Assembly (NCBI RefSeq): GCF_013410405.1
Contig: NZ_JACCFK010000002.1
Span: 1,178,001-1,242,000, forward strand
Direction of reading: 5' to 3'
Length of the DNA stretch: 64,000 nucleotides
Source of the DNA: Amycolatopsis endophytica
GTDB lineage: Bacteria; Actinomycetota; Actinomycetes; Mycobacteriales; Pseudonocardiaceae
Part shown: piece by piece, positions 1 to 9,113 of the stretch
Layout: each line of letters begins with the position of its first letter
Numbering within the stretch: the first letter of the stretch is position 1
Made by a program: the position numbers and the translations under genes
Notes under the pieces: model-generated
What the model was told of the DNA's origin: nothing
Database searches by the model: none
Seen by the model: the letters and a program-made list of their open reading frames with translations, nothing else

Positions 1-421
1 GGCCCGCCGGCACCAGCGCCGCGAGGGTCAGCGCCGTCGCGGCCGCGCCGATCGTGTGGTGCGCGGGCAGCCCGGTCGTGACCGCGAGGACCGCGGCCGC
101 GACCTGGAAGCCCACGCAGAGCACCAGGAAAACGACAGCGGCCGCGAGGTACCACCGCCGTTCGGGCCCGGTGAGCCGCCGGTGCACCCGGGCACCGCGT
201 CGCATCCGGAGCGCCGCGAGCACGCTGAGGCCCAGACCGGTGGCGACCACCAGCCTGTCCCACGGGCCGGGCAGGTCGAACGACGCGAACACGAGGAACA
301 CCGCCACCACCGAAAGCACCAGGTAGCGCCAGGCGAAGCCGTGGTCCGCGGACTCGTCGACCGTGTGCCTCCCGAGGCTCCGGATGGTGTCGAGGGACGT
401 TTGCGCTTCGCGTGACGACAT
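1..421 (-). CDS. Multi-pass membrane protein, cut by window edge
   Basis: I read this gene directly on the minus strand: ATG at 421-419, no stop before the window ends, 140 codons visible. It starts MSSREAQTSLDTIRSLGRHT, a soluble stretch, followed by four likely membrane segments near residues 33-50, 57-72, 90-113 and 122-140. A good ribosome site (AGGAGG, 7 bases before ATG) supports the start. I do not recognise the family. Two near-identical 19-bp palindromes sit directly upstream, so a dedicated repressor probably controls it; that repressor is not in the window and may lie beyond the left edge. Confidence 0.7.
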   Translation of the reverse strand, partial: MSSREAQTSLDTIRSLGRHTVDESADHGFAWRYLVLSVVAVFLVFASFDLPGPWDRLVVATGLGLSVLAALRMRRGARVHRRLTGPERRWYLAAAVVFLVLCVGFQVAAAVLAVTTGLPAHHTIGAAATALTLAALVPAG

Positions 422-434
422 TGCTGCACCTCCT

Positions 435-479
435 ACTTTCTTCTGAGGAAAGTACCACCGGCTTTCCTCAGAGGAAAGT
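435..479. promoter_or_regulatory. Tandem 19-bp palindromic operators
   Basis: Two copies of the palindrome ACTTTCctcagagGAAAGT (arms ACTTTC/GAAAGT) lie at 435-453 and 461-479, centred 26 bases apart. The first has one changed base in its left arm, the second one changed terminal base. They cover the likely promoter of the membrane gene starting at 421, and the second abuts the stop codon of the neighbour upstream. Repeated perfect dyads with short spacing are typical of an autoregulated winged-helix repressor; which one is unknown. Confidence 0.75.
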
Positions 480-1114
480 CAGGCGCCCGGAGCCAGCTCC
501 AGCGCCTCCTTGCTGATCCGCTGCAGCGTGGCGTCGTCGGTGTGACCGGCGAAGAACGCGGACAGCACGATCGTCACCGAGTTGCCGTCGGCGCGGGAAA
601 GGTAGTCGCCGTCGGCGAGTTTCGGGGCGTCCTGGATCTTCGCCGTGCCGTCGCGCACCAGATCGTTGACGTTGCCGGTGCCGTCGGTGTCGACGAGTTT
701 CTTGAGCGCCTGCGCGTCCTGCGCGGAGGCCGTGGACACCACGACGACCGACACCAGCGCACGGGCCGGGCCGCTCGTCGTCGTGTAGAGCGCGCGGGAC
801 AGGCCGCGGCACGGGTGCTCGCCGAAGAACTCCTTCACGCGCGAGTAGGAGTTCGCGGCGCAGTCGCTCGCGGCGACCGGCCCGTCGGTCACCGTGAACT
901 GGAACTCCTTGACCGGCGCCTGCGCCACCGGCGGGGTGTCCCCGGTGTCGTGCCGGACCAGCCACCACACGAGTCCCGCCACGACGGCGACGGCCAGCAG
1001 GCCGAGCCCCTTGAGCACCGGACCGCCGCCGCGTTTCGGCGGCGCCGGTTCCGCGGGGACCCGGGGCAACGGCGCGGTGTCTCCGCGTCCGGGGAAGAAC
1101 TGCGCACCAACCAC
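479..1114 (-). CDS. Membrane-anchored protein, unknown function
   Basis: 211 residues from a GTG start. The first 30 residues are proline- and charge-rich, then one hydrophobic segment at about 36-52 (ends WWLVRH) anchors the protein, leaving a domain of about 155 residues that by topology is probably outside the cell. That domain has two cysteines (in SDCAA and EHPCRG) that could form a disulfide. I see no catalytic motif. The architecture (Pro-rich cytoplasmic tail, one membrane span, extracellular domain) is common among actinobacterial proteins of unknown role. No clear ribosome site precedes the GTG, so the exact start is uncertain. Confidence 0.65.
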   Translation of the reverse strand: MVGAQFFPGRGDTAPLPRVPAEPAPPKRGGGPVLKGLGLLAVAVVAGLVWWLVRHDTGDTPPVAQAPVKEFQFTVTDGPVAASDCAANSYSRVKEFFGEHPCRGLSRALYTTTSGPARALVSVVVVSTASAQDAQALKKLVDTDGTGNVNDLVRDGTAKIQDAPKLADGDYLSRADGNSVTIVLSAFFAGHTDDATLQRISKEALELAPGA

Positions 1115-1147
1115 GGGAGGACACCGTAGCTCACTCCGACGAGTGAC

Positions 1148-2161
1148 TCACCGCACTGCGTCCAGAAGCCGCTCCACGTCGGCCCCGGTGTTGTAGAGGT
1201 GGAAGCCGACGCGGACCTTGCCGGCGCGGGCACTGGCCACGATCCCGGCACGGGCAAGCGCTTCCGGATCGGCCTCCAGCGCCACGATCGCACTGCCGCG
1301 CTCGGGCAGTCCGAGCCTGGTCAGCAGCGTGTCGGCGAGCTTCACGTCGTGCGCGCGCACCGCTTCGAGGTCCAGCGAAGCCAGGTATTCCAGCGCGACG
1401 GCGGCCCCCGCGTGGGCGAACCATACCGGCGACAGGTCGTAGCGGCGGGCACCCTGGGCCAGGCGCAGCGGCATTCCGTAGGTCGTCTGCCACGGGTCCT
1501 CCCCCGCGTACCAGTTCGCGGCGACCGGCACGGTGCGCGCCATCGCCGGCGGGTGCACGGCCAGCCAGGCACATCCACGCGGCGAAAGCATCCACTTGTA
1601 CCCGGCGGCGACCACCCAGTCGGCCCAGTCCAGTGCCAGCGGCATCCAGCCGGCGGCCTGCGTCGCGTCGAGCGCGACCGGCACCCCGGCCGCTTCGCAC
1701 TCCTCGCGCAGGGCGTCCAGGTCCACCACCGCCCCGTCCGCGGACTGCGCGACGCTGACCGTCACCAGGTCGTGCCCGCGCACCGCACCGGGCAGCTCGG
1801 CCGGTGGCACCTCCGTGACACGCGCGCCGCGGGCGGCGAACGGGAACGTCGTGCTGGTGAACTCGCCCGCCGCGGTCAGCACGCGTACCCCCTCGGGCAG
1901 CCCGGCGGCGACCATCGCCAGCATCTGGGCCACCGTGGAGCCGATCGCGACCCGCTCGGCCGGGACGCCCGTCAGGTCCGCGAAGCCCTGCCGTGACCGG
2001 GCGACCAGCGGATCGAAGTGGGCCGGCGTGTGCCCGCCGGTGCGCCAGCGCTCCACCGACTCGGCCACGGCGTCCGCGACCGCGGCAGGCGGGACGCCGA
2101 TGCTGGGGGTGTTGAGATATCCGTCCGGAACGGCGAACCCGGCGCCGAAAGCTGTGCGCAT
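1148..2161 (-). CDS. Class V aminotransferase-fold PLP enzyme
   Basis: 337 residues, ATG start. The fold-type I PLP signature is clear: D165 in VALDATQ contacts the pyridine nitrogen and K189 in AAGYKWMLSPRG is the Schiff-base lysine. N-terminal YLNTPSIG and the substrate-side loop PVAANWYAG fit the aminotransferase class V / cysteine-desulfurase superfamily. The length is short compared with IscS-type desulfurases (about 400), and no catalytic cysteine loop is evident, so a selenocysteine-lyase/kynureninase-like or aminotransferase activity is as likely as desulfurase. Substrate cannot be read from sequence. Stands alone between two unrelated genes. Confidence 0.8.
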   Translation of the reverse strand: MRTAFGAGFAVPDGYLNTPSIGVPPAAVADAVAESVERWRTGGHTPAHFDPLVARSRQGFADLTGVPAERVAIGSTVAQMLAMVAAGLPEGVRVLTAAGEFTSTTFPFAARGARVTEVPPAELPGAVRGHDLVTVSVAQSADGAVVDLDALREECEAAGVPVALDATQAAGWMPLALDWADWVVAAGYKWMLSPRGCAWLAVHPPAMARTVPVAANWYAGEDPWQTTYGMPLRLAQGARRYDLSPVWFAHAGAAVALEYLASLDLEAVRAHDVKLADTLLTRLGLPERGSAIVALEADPEALARAGIVASARAGKVRVGFHLYNTGADVERLLDAVR

Positions 2162-2192
2162 GGGCCGAAACTAACCGACCCCGTCCGGGTGG

Positions 2193-2891
2193 TCACCGAG
2201 TTTTCACCGCGCGCCACTGCTGCCGGTGACCGGACCGTCGGTCGCGGACGACGACACCGAGCTCCTGCGCCCGGTCCCGCAGCTCGGCCGCGGCGCCGGG
2301 TTTCCCGTCCCGCAGGGCACGTTCGCGGCGGCGCAGCAGTGCGTGCACCTCGTCGGGCAGATCCGGTGCGCCGTCGGCCCACGGGCGGAAGCTGTCCTCG
2401 TCCGGATCGCGGGTACCCCGCCACGGGTAACCGGCGGCTTCGAACTCCTCCGCCAGACGCCGCGCGCCGACATCGGCTTCCCGGCGCAGGAGTTCGCGTC
2501 CGTCGTGCCCGCAGAGCACGAGATCCCGCGGATCGGTGTAGACCGCGCCGATCCGGTCGCGCGCGACGAAGGTGCGCGAGCCGTCACGCTCGACGGTCAC
2601 GCCCTGCTCGGTGATCTCCACGGCGGTGGTCTCCGCGACGATCGTGAGAGCGAACAGGGCGGCGGCGACCAGCCCGACGACGGCGCCACCGCCGATCAAC
2701 CACGGCAGGGGCACCCGCTCCAGCAGGCGCAGCGGCCCCGGAGCACCCCCGAACACACCGGTCAGCCAGCCGGTGACCGGTGCGACCCCGGCGCCCGCCA
2801 CGGCACCGAGCACCGGGCCGCCGAGCAGGACCGCCACGAGCAGGAGACGGGAAACCCGCAGGACGCGGGGCGGTGTGGTCATGACGGACAC
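2193..2891 (-). CDS. YqeB-family membrane protein
   Basis: 232 residues from GTG 2891, or 229 from an internal ATG at 2882. Two hydrophobic segments (about 14-38 and 63-87) are followed by a soluble region with a PH-like beta-rich stretch (TAVEITEQGVTVERDG) and a charged C-terminal helix region containing PDLPDEVHALLRRRERAL. This matches the layout of the YqeB family found in Bacillus and actinobacteria, whose function is not established. It is transcribed away from the TetR gene at 2930, with only about 40 bases between them, so the TetR protein may regulate it. Confidence 0.7.
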   Translation of the reverse strand: MSVMTTPPRVLRVSRLLLVAVLLGGPVLGAVAGAGVAPVTGWLTGVFGGAPGPLRLLERVPLPWLIGGGAVVGLVAAALFALTIVAETTAVEITEQGVTVERDGSRTFVARDRIGAVYTDPRDLVLCGHDGRELLRREADVGARRLAEEFEAAGYPWRGTRDPDEDSFRPWADGAPDLPDEVHALLRRRERALRDGKPGAAAELRDRAQELGVVVRDRRSGHRQQWRAVKTR

Positions 2892-2892
2892 A

Positions 2893-2923
2893 TTAACAGA
2901 GTAGCCACTCCACTAACTAGGAT
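2893..2923 (+). promoter_or_regulatory. Probable leaderless promoter for tetR
   Basis: A TTAACA box at 2893-2898 and a TAGGAT box at 2918-2923, spaced 19 bases, precede the ATG at 2930 by 6 bases, placing transcription start at or next to the start codon. The intervening bases carry an imperfect dyad (AGTAG..CTAAC) that could be the TetR operator. Prediction from sequence only. Confidence 0.4.
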
Positions 2924-2929
2924 GTGACC

Positions 2930-3541
2930 ATGCCCCGCCCCATCGACCCGGCCCGCCGCCGTGCCCGGCGGCTCCAGATCATCGACGCGGCGCTGACCGC
3001 GTTCGCCCGGCACGGCTACGCCGGCGCCACCACCGCGGAGATCTGCCGCATCGCCGGGATCGGTTCGGGCACGTTCTTCCACCACTTCCCGACGAAGGAC
3101 TCGGTGGTGGCCGCGATCCTGGAACAGGGCACCCGGGAGACCCGCGAGTTCTTCGGCGGCCGCGCTCCCGGGACGCCACCGCGGCAGGTCCTCTTCGACT
3201 TCGTCGGCCACGCGGCCGCCGACCTCGCCGACCCGCGCGCGGCGGGTTTCATCACGGTCGTCGGCGGGCTGACCGCCCGTCCGGAGATCGCGGCCGCGTT
3301 GCGGGACGACGAGAACACGCTGCGCGCGTGCCTCCGCGAGGTCGTGGCGGCGGCGCAGGACCGGGACGAGGTCCGGACCGACCTGACCGCCGACCGGCTC
3401 GCCCTGTGGATCGTGCTGCTGGTCGACGGTTTCGCGGGGCGCGTGGCGGCAGGCGGCTTCGACGTCACCGCTGAGACGCCGCTGCTCGTGGACCAGGTGG
3501 CGCTTCTGCTCGACGGCTCCCGCCCCGGGCCGTCACAGTGA
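2930..3541 (+). CDS. TetR-family transcriptional regulator
   Basis: 203 residues from ATG 2930 (a GTG two codons upstream at 2924 is possible, but the promoter boxes favour a leaderless ATG). The N-terminal HTH is typical: ALTAFARHGYAGATTAEICR then GSGTFFHHFPTKD. The C-terminal ligand-binding domain includes a run of small residues and resembles the TetR_C subgroups with unknown ligands. Divergent from yqeB, with a shared short intergenic region, so self-regulation plus control of yqeB is the simplest model. Confidence 0.85.
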   Translation: MPRPIDPARRRARRLQIIDAALTAFARHGYAGATTAEICRIAGIGSGTFFHHFPTKDSVVAAILEQGTRETREFFGGRAPGTPPRQVLFDFVGHAAADLADPRAAGFITVVGGLTARPEIAAALRDDENTLRACLREVVAAAQDRDEVRTDLTADRLALWIVLLVDGFAGRVAAGGFDVTAETPLLVDQVALLLDGSRPGPSQ

Positions 3542-3571
3542 TTTCACAGCCGCCGCGGGAACACTGCCGGT

Positions 3572-4261
3572 GTGCCGCGGATCCACCTGCCCAGCCCGGT
3601 CAGCACGCCGTTCACCTTCTGGTACCTGGCGGTGCTGCTGGCCACGACCGGTCCGCAGCACCTGTTCGGCGAGTCCGTCTCGGCCCGGTTGCTGGAGCTG
3701 GCCAGCACCGACGCGCACAACCTGTGGCATCGTCCGGTGCTGAGCCTCGTCAGCAGCGCGCTGTGGCTGGGCGACGACGGCTGGCTCGTCTACGTGGTGA
3801 TCTTCACGCTCGCCGTGGCTCCGCTGGAACGGCGGATCGGCGCGGGCTGGACGTGCGCGGTGTTCGCGAGCGGGCACGTGCTCGCGACGCTGGCGACCGA
3901 ACTTCCGGTGATGGCCGCGATCGCCGCGGGCTGGCTGCCGGTGACCGACGGGCGGTGGCTCGACATCGGGGTCAGCTACGGGTTCTTCGCGACCGCGGGC
4001 GCACTCGTGCCGGTGCTCGCCCGGCGCTTCCGGGCCGCGGCGGTGCTGGCGATCGAAACCGGCATCGTCGTGATCTACCTCATAGACCAACCTACGTCGC
4101 TGGGCGGGATCGTGACCTTCGCGGGGCACCTGATCGCCGCGCACATCGGGCTGCTGGGCTGGTCGGGGTGGTTGCGGCGGCACGGGTTCGCCGGCACGCT
4201 CCCCCGTCCGGCGCGGCGTGGCGGGCGGGTCCGCCCCTTGGCGGGATCGGTGGCGCCATGA
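3572..4261 (+). CDS. Rhomboid-like intramembrane protein
   Basis: 229 residues from GTG 3572. Five or six hydrophobic segments are visible, at about 14-27, 55-85, 93-120, 133-150, 157-171 and 176-198. S135 within DIGVSYGFFA, in a membrane segment, and H186 within TFAGHLIAAHIG in the last segment have the positions of the Ser/His dyad of rhomboid proteases, although the usual GASG context is replaced by GVSYG. This is the actinobacterial rhomboid-like group; protease activity is unproven. Its stop overlaps the next start (ATGA), so it is translationally coupled to the phosphatase downstream. Confidence 0.65.
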   Translation: MPRIHLPSPVSTPFTFWYLAVLLATTGPQHLFGESVSARLLELASTDAHNLWHRPVLSLVSSALWLGDDGWLVYVVIFTLAVAPLERRIGAGWTCAVFASGHVLATLATELPVMAAIAAGWLPVTDGRWLDIGVSYGFFATAGALVPVLARRFRAAAVLAIETGIVVIYLIDQPTSLGGIVTFAGHLIAAHIGLLGWSGWLRRHGFAGTLPRPARRGGRVRPLAGSVAP

Positions 4262-5064
4262 ACGATGGGGGCATGCAGTGGCTTGAGCTGGAGGGGGCGG
4301 TCAACGCCCGCGACCTGGGCGGCACGCCCACCGAGGACGGCGGCGAAATCTCCGGGCGCAGGCTGCTGCGGTCGGACAATCTGCAGGGCCTCACGCCCGC
4401 GGACATCAAGGTCCTGGTCGACGACCTGGGCCTGACGACGGTGGTGGACCTGCGCGGCACCCCCGAGGTGACGCGGGAAGGCCCGGGGCCGCTGACCGCG
4501 GTCGAGGCGGTGCGCCACCACCACTTCTCGGTCCTGCCCGAGGCCGGTGACGCGACCGACGCGGCGGCCGACGACCCCGGCGACGCGCTGTACGCCAACC
4601 GCGGCCGCGAGAAGGTACTGGCCCGGTTCCCGGACAATGTCATGACTTCGCTGTACCTGGGCTATCTGGAGGACCGGCCGGAAAGCATCGTGGCAGCCCT
4701 GCGCACGATCGCCTCGGCCCCCGGCGCGGCGCTGGTGCACTGCGCGGCGGGCAAGGACCGCACCGGCGTGGTGACGGCCTTCGCGCTGACGGTCGCGGGC
4801 GTGGGCCGCGACGAGGTGATCGCCGACTACGCCGTCAGCGGTGAACGGATCGGGCGGATCCTGGCGCGGCTGCGCGGTTCGGCGACCTACGCCGCTGACC
4901 TGGACAAGCGCCCGGACGACGACGACCACCGCCCCAAGGCCGAGACCATGCGGCTGTTCCTGGATCAGGTGGACCAGCGTTACGGCGGCGTGCGGGCCTG
5001 GCTCGCGGCGAACGGTTTCGGCGAGAGCGACGCCGAGGCGCTGCGGGACAAGCTTCTCCGATGA
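4258..5064 (+). CDS. Tyrosine/serine protein phosphatase (Y_phosphatase3 type)
   Basis: 268 residues. The PTP active-site loop HCAAGKDRTG is present at 161-170, with nucleophile C162 and phosphate-binding R168. The N-terminal NARDLGG motif and the D-L-R-G strand (VVDLRGTPE) are diagnostic of the bacterial family that includes PtpB of mycobacteria, which dephosphorylates phosphotyrosine, phosphoserine or phosphoinositides. ATG 4258 overlaps the rhomboid stop; an alternative ATG at 4273 lacks a clear ribosome site. Ends with ATGA overlap into the acetyltransferase gene, so three genes are coupled. Confidence 0.9.
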   Translation: MNDGGMQWLELEGAVNARDLGGTPTEDGGEISGRRLLRSDNLQGLTPADIKVLVDDLGLTTVVDLRGTPEVTREGPGPLTAVEAVRHHHFSVLPEAGDATDAAADDPGDALYANRGREKVLARFPDNVMTSLYLGYLEDRPESIVAALRTIASAPGAALVHCAAGKDRTGVVTAFALTVAGVGRDEVIADYAVSGERIGRILARLRGSATYAADLDKRPDDDDHRPKAETMRLFLDQVDQRYGGVRAWLAANGFGESDAEALRDKLLR

Positions 5065-5834
5065 TCCGCGCCGACGAGGCGGCCGAACTGGTCGAGCAGT
5101 TCTGGTCGCTGGGCGGCGAGACGACCGACCTCGGGACCGGCCGGTACGTCCGCTCGCCCGCGGCGCCGGACCACCCGCTCGGCAACTTCCTCACCTCCGT
5201 CGACGTCGGCACCGAAGACGAACTGACCGCGCTCCTGGCGAAAGCGCGGTCCCACACCGGGGTCGCGTGCGGGCGCGTCCTGGTACCGCCGCGAACGCCG
5301 CACCGCGTGGAGGCGCTGTTCGCACTGGCGGGCTGGACCCTCGAAACCCAGTTGCAGCTGGTGCTCCCGGACTCGGCCGTCGTCGCCCCGGCCACCGCGA
5401 CGCTGGAACCGGTGCGCTCCGAGCAGGACTGGCAGATCGTGGAGGACCTGTTCCGGATCGACCACATCGAGGAGGATCGGCGAACCGGGCGCGATGAGCG
5501 GCCCGCCGCTGACACTCACCAGGCGGTGCTCCTCCGGCGGAGTCTCGCGCCCGTCACGTACTTCCTCGCCCGGCGGGAATCGCGGGTGGCCGGGTGCATC
5601 GCGCTGTGGGTCCGCGCCGACGGGTTCGCGATGATCGAGGACGTGTTCGTGCACCCCGGGGCGCGCGGGCAGAGTGTCGCGCGGGAAATGCTGCGCCACG
5701 TGGTCGGAATCGCGCGCGAGCGGGGCGCGGGCCCGGTCCTGATCGGCGCCGAAGTGGACGACACCCCGAAGCACCTCTACGCGCGCTTCGGGTTCCGGCC
5801 CACCGTCGTCACCCGCAGCTACCACGCGAGTTAG
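5061..5834 (+). CDS. GNAT-family N-acetyltransferase
   Basis: 257 residues; start ATG 5061 overlaps the phosphatase stop. The C-terminal half is a GNAT domain: VAGCIALWVRADGFAMIEDVFVHP followed by the acetyl-CoA pyrophosphate loop GARGQSVAREML (pattern Q/RxxGxG/A) and the closing strand HLYARFGFRPT. The N-terminal 120 residues also have GNAT-like features but no recognisable CoA loop, so this may be a degenerate tandem-GNAT protein. Substrate unknown. Its TAG stop overlaps the TAA stop of the convergent oxidoreductase gene. Confidence 0.8.
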   Translation: MIRADEAAELVEQFWSLGGETTDLGTGRYVRSPAAPDHPLGNFLTSVDVGTEDELTALLAKARSHTGVACGRVLVPPRTPHRVEALFALAGWTLETQLQLVLPDSAVVAPATATLEPVRSEQDWQIVEDLFRIDHIEEDRRTGRDERPAADTHQAVLLRRSLAPVTYFLARRESRVAGCIALWVRADGFAMIEDVFVHPGARGQSVAREMLRHVVGIARERGAGPVLIGAEVDDTPKHLYARFGFRPTVVTRSYHAS

Positions 5835-6316
5835 GGCGCCGTCGTCCCGCCCAGGGGCATCGGGTCGAGGCCGAGTTTGCGGTGGTCCCACGAGCGCACG
5901 CGCAGCGGGTCGATCCGCACCACGACGCGTTTGTTCAGCATCATCTGCACCGCCGGGCGCAGGTCCTCGGAATACGGCCCGTAGTAGCGCTCGAACACGT
6001 TGACGCCGACGGCCCAGATCTCGTCCGGGTCCTCGCTGATCACGCCGCGGCCCTCGATCGACACGCCACGCAGCGCGTCGTAGGTCAGGCCGTCCTCGAT
6101 GAGACACGTGACGCGCGCGTCGCGGCGGAGGTTGACCGCCTTCTGCGACTTGGCCTTGGTTTCCAGCCAGATCTTGCCGTCCAGCACGGCGAACCACATC
6201 GCCACCAGGTGCGGGGTGCCGTCCGGGCCGAGGGTCGCGATCGTGGCCGTCCGGCTTGCGGTGACGAACTCCGCGATCTCGGCGCCCGTCATGCGGATCC
6301 CGGCCCGCTGGTTCAC
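5831..6316 (-). CDS. Pyridoxamine-phosphate-oxidase-fold flavin/F420 protein
   Basis: 161 residues from GTG 6316, whose first bases overlap the cysNC stop (GTGA); an ATG at 6292 is an alternative. The split-barrel fold is shown by [20 protein letters not shown] near the N-terminus and [20 protein letters not shown], the usual phosphate/cofactor-contact segment. Actinobacterial members bind FMN, F420 or heme and reduce diverse small molecules. Coupling to cysNC is by position; a role in sulfur metabolism is not shown. Confidence 0.8.
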   Translation of the reverse strand: MNQRAGIRMTGAEIAEFVTASRTATIATLGPDGTPHLVAMWFAVLDGKIWLETKAKSQKAVNLRRDARVTCLIEDGLTYDALRGVSIEGRGVISEDPDEIWAVGVNVFERYYGPYSEDLRPAVQMMLNKRVVVRIDPLRVRSWDHRKLGLDPMPLGGTTAP

Positions 6317-8145
6317 TCCCACAACGCGCTCCTGTTCAGCAGGGTCAGGATCTCCGCGGCCGGATCGGCGGAATCGGGCCGCAGCACCAGGTCCGGCGCT
6401 TCCGGCGTCTCGTACGGGTCGTCGACGCCGGTGAAGCCGCGGATCTCCCCGGCGCGCGCCTTCGCGTACATGCCCTTCGGGTCGCGTGCCTCGCACACCT
6501 CCGGCGGCGTGTCGACGAAGACCTCCAGGAACGGCAGTCCGGCCCGCTGGTGCGCCTCCCGCACGAGCGCGCGGTCCGACCGGTACGGGCTGATCAGCGA
6601 CGCCACCGCGACCACCCCGGCGTCGGCGAACAGGCGCGCCACCTCGCCCACCCGCCGCACGTTCTCCGCGCGGTCCGGCGCGCTGAACCCGAGATCGGCG
6701 TTGAGCCCGTGCCGCAGGTTGTCGCCGTCCAGCAGGTACGCCGGGCGACCGGCGGCGACCAGCCGGCGCTCCAGCTCGACCGCGATCGTGGACTTCCCCG
6801 ACGCCGACAACCCGGTCAGCCACACCGTGAGCCCGCGGGTCGCCCGCTCCTCCCGGCCCACCGCCGCCGCGTGCCACACGACCCGCGACGCGGGCAGCGC
6901 CGGACCGGTGATCATGCCCGCCGCGACCGTGTTGCCGGTCGTGTCGTCGACCAGGATGAAGCTGCCGGTGGTCCGGTTGCGCCGGTAGGGGTCGAACATC
7001 AGCGGTGTGCGCGTGCGCAGCTGGATTCGCCCGATCTCGTTCAGGCGCAGGGAATCCGCGGACTCGTCCCGGTGCAGGGTGTCCACGTCGAGCCGGTAGT
7101 CCAGCTTCTGCACGGCCGCGGTCGTCTCCGCCGTGGTGTGCCGGACGGTGTAGGTCGCGCCCGGCGTCAGCGAACCCGCTTCGGCGAGCCAGCACACCAT
7201 CGCGTCGAGGTCCTGCCCGGTGTGCGGCCGGTTCGCCGGGCGGCAGATGAGGTCGCCGCGGCCGACGTCCAGCTCGCCGGTCAGCTGCACGGTCACCGCC
7301 TGCGGCGGGAACGCCTCGGTCACCGGCAGGCCGCCGGGACCCCAGAGCGCCGCGACGCGGCTGGTCAACCCCGAGGGCAGCACGACCACCTCGTCGCCGG
7401 GCTTGAACACCCCGCCCGCGACCGTGCCGGCGTAGCCGCGGAAGTCACGGCCGCCCTGCCGGATCACGTACTGCACCGGCAGCCGCGCGTCGATGAGGTT
7501 GCGGTCGGAGGCCACGTGGACCTCCTCCAGGTGGTGCAGCAGCGACGTGCCCCCGTACCACGGCATGCTCGCCGAGCGGTGCACCACATTGTCCCCGTGC
7601 AGCGCGGAAACCGGGATGAACGACAGGTCGCCGACGTCGAGTTTCATCGCGAAGCGGCGGAACTCCTCGCGGATCTCGTCGAACCGCTCCCGCGAGTGGT
7701 CCACCAGGTCCATTTTGTTCACGCACAGCACCAGGTGCGGGATTCCCAGCAGGGAAGCCAGGAACGCGTGCCGGCGCGACTGCTCCAGCACGCCCTTGCG
7801 CGCGTCGACGAGCACCAGCGCGAGGTCCGCCGTGGACGCTCCGGTGACCATGTTGCGGGTGTACTGGATATGACCGGGGGTGTCGGCGATGACGAACTTC
7901 CGCCGTGGCGTGGCGAAGTAGCGGTAGGCCACGTCGATCGTGATGCCCTGCTCGCGTTCGGCGCGCAGCCCGTCGGTGAGCAGGGCCAGGTTCGGGTAGT
8001 CCTCGCCGCGCCGCCTGCTCGCGCGTTCGACGGCGGCGAGCTGGTCGGTGAACAGCGACTTCGAGTCGAACAGCAGCCGCCCGATGAGCGTGGACTTGCC
8101 GTCGTCGACGCTGCCGGCCGTGGCCAGGCGCAGGAGCTGGGGCAT
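6313..8145 (-). CDS. cysNC: Bifunctional sulfate adenylyltransferase GTPase subunit / APS kinase
   Basis: 610 residues. The N-terminal GTPase domain has P-loop GSVDDGKST (11-19), DTPGH switch motif and NKMD, as in CysN/EF-Tu-like proteins, followed by two beta-barrel domains. From about residue 436 a full APS-kinase domain follows, with its own P-loop GLSASGKS (about 445-452), the [11 protein letters not shown] motif and the [11 protein letters not shown] lid. With CysD it makes APS from sulfate and ATP, then phosphorylates APS to PAPS. Overlaps cysD by one base (TGATG). PAPS is the donor for the sulfotransferase encoded 4 kb to the right. Confidence 0.97.
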   Translation of the reverse strand: MPQLLRLATAGSVDDGKSTLIGRLLFDSKSLFTDQLAAVERASRRRGEDYPNLALLTDGLRAEREQGITIDVAYRYFATPRRKFVIADTPGHIQYTRNMVTGASTADLALVLVDARKGVLEQSRRHAFLASLLGIPHLVLCVNKMDLVDHSRERFDEIREEFRRFAMKLDVGDLSFIPVSALHGDNVVHRSASMPWYGGTSLLHHLEEVHVASDRNLIDARLPVQYVIRQGGRDFRGYAGTVAGGVFKPGDEVVVLPSGLTSRVAALWGPGGLPVTEAFPPQAVTVQLTGELDVGRGDLICRPANRPHTGQDLDAMVCWLAEAGSLTPGATYTVRHTTAETTAAVQKLDYRLDVDTLHRDESADSLRLNEIGRIQLRTRTPLMFDPYRRNRTTGSFILVDDTTGNTVAAGMITGPALPASRVVWHAAAVGREERATRGLTVWLTGLSASGKSTIAVELERRLVAAGRPAYLLDGDNLRHGLNADLGFSAPDRAENVRRVGEVARLFADAGVVAVASLISPYRSDRALVREAHQRAGLPFLEVFVDTPPEVCEARDPKGMYAKARAGEIRGFTGVDDPYETPEAPDLVLRPDSADPAAEILTLLNRSALWE

Positions 8146-9056
8146 CAGAAGTAGCCCTCCTTCTTGCGGTCCTCCATGCCGGCTTCGGAGATCCGGTCGT
8201 CGGCGCGGGTCGCGCCCCGCTCGGTCACGCGGGTCGCGGCCACTTCGGCGACCACCTCATCCGCCGTCGATGCAGTGCTTTCGACGCATCCGGTGCAGGT
8301 CGCGTCCCCGACGGTGCGGAACCGCACGGTCGCCTCGTACGGTTCTTCGCCGTCGAGCAGCCGCAGAAACCTGGTGTGTGCCAACAGCATTCCGTCGCGC
8401 TGCACCACGGGACGGCGGTGCGCGTAGTAGATCGGCGGCAGCTCGATGCGCTCCGCGGCGATGGAGGACCAGATGTCCAGCTCGGTCCAGTTCGACAGCG
8501 GGAACACGCGGATGTGCTCACCGCGGCGGTGCCGCCCGTTGTAGAGGTTCCACAACTCCGGCCGCTGGTTGCGCGGATCCCACTGGCCGAACTCGTCACG
8601 GAAGCTGAACACGCGTTCCTTCGCCCGCGCCTTCTCCTCGTCCCGGCGCGCACCACCGAACACGGCGTCGAAACCGCCCTCCCGGATCGCGCGCAGGAGC
8701 GTGACGGTCTGCAGCCGGTTGCGGGAGGCGCGCGGGCCGGTGTCCTCGGTGACGCGCCCGGCGTCGATGTCGTCCTGCACGCTCGCGACGTGCAGGCGCA
8801 GGCCCATCCGGTCGACGACCCGGTCGCGGAAGGCGATCACCTCGTCGAAGTTGTGGCCGGTGTCGACGTGCAGTACGGGAAACGGCAGCGGCGCGGGCCA
8901 GAACGCCTTGGCCGCCAGCGCGAGCATGACCACCGAGTCCTTGCCGCCGGAGAACAACAGCACGGGGTGTTCGAAGGTCGCCGCGACCTCGCGGAAGATG
9001 TGCACCGACTCCGCTTCGAGCAGGTCGAGGTGGGACAGCTCGTAGACCGTGGTCAT
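8145..9056 (-). CDS. cysD: Sulfate adenylyltransferase subunit 2
   Basis: 303 residues. The PP-loop SGGKDS (36-41) and downstream [16 protein letters not shown] identify the ATP sulfurylase catalytic subunit of the CysD type; the C-terminal half keeps the conserved [19 protein letters not shown] region. It works as a complex with CysNC. First gene of the minus-strand cysD-cysNC-flavoprotein operon. ATG 9056 lies 6 bases after a good -10 box, so the mRNA is probably leaderless, and the promoter spacer carries a KstR-type palindrome. Confidence 0.97.
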   Translation of the reverse strand: MTTVYELSHLDLLEAESVHIFREVAATFEHPVLLFSGGKDSVVMLALAAKAFWPAPLPFPVLHVDTGHNFDEVIAFRDRVVDRMGLRLHVASVQDDIDAGRVTEDTGPRASRNRLQTVTLLRAIREGGFDAVFGGARRDEEKARAKERVFSFRDEFGQWDPRNQRPELWNLYNGRHRRGEHIRVFPLSNWTELDIWSSIAAERIELPPIYYAHRRPVVQRDGMLLAHTRFLRLLDGEEPYEATVRFRTVGDATCTGCVESTASTADEVVAEVAATRVTERGATRADDRISEAGMEDRKKEGYF

Positions 9057-9062
9057 CGGGAA

Positions 9063-9092
9063 AAATTAGAACACGTTCTTGCCAGTGGTCAA
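9063..9092 (-). promoter_or_regulatory. cysD promoter with embedded KstR-type operator
   Basis: On the minus strand TTGACC (9092-9087) and TAATTT (9068-9063) are spaced 18 bases and the -10 box ends 6 bases before the cysD ATG. The spacer contains the palindrome TAGAACACGTTCTT read on the plus strand (9067-9080), which matches the TNNAACNNGTTNN pattern of the TetR-type regulator KstR. A bound repressor would sit between the -35 and -10 boxes. Confidence 0.6.
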
Positions 9093-9113
9093 CCGGGCGA
9101 GCATGCTGGTGCG

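Noticed and set aside
5831..7195. A 454-residue open frame spanning the flavoprotein and half of cysNC
   Set aside because: Only its last 161 residues have a recognisable domain; the rest is an antisense-phase shadow of cysNC on the same strand.
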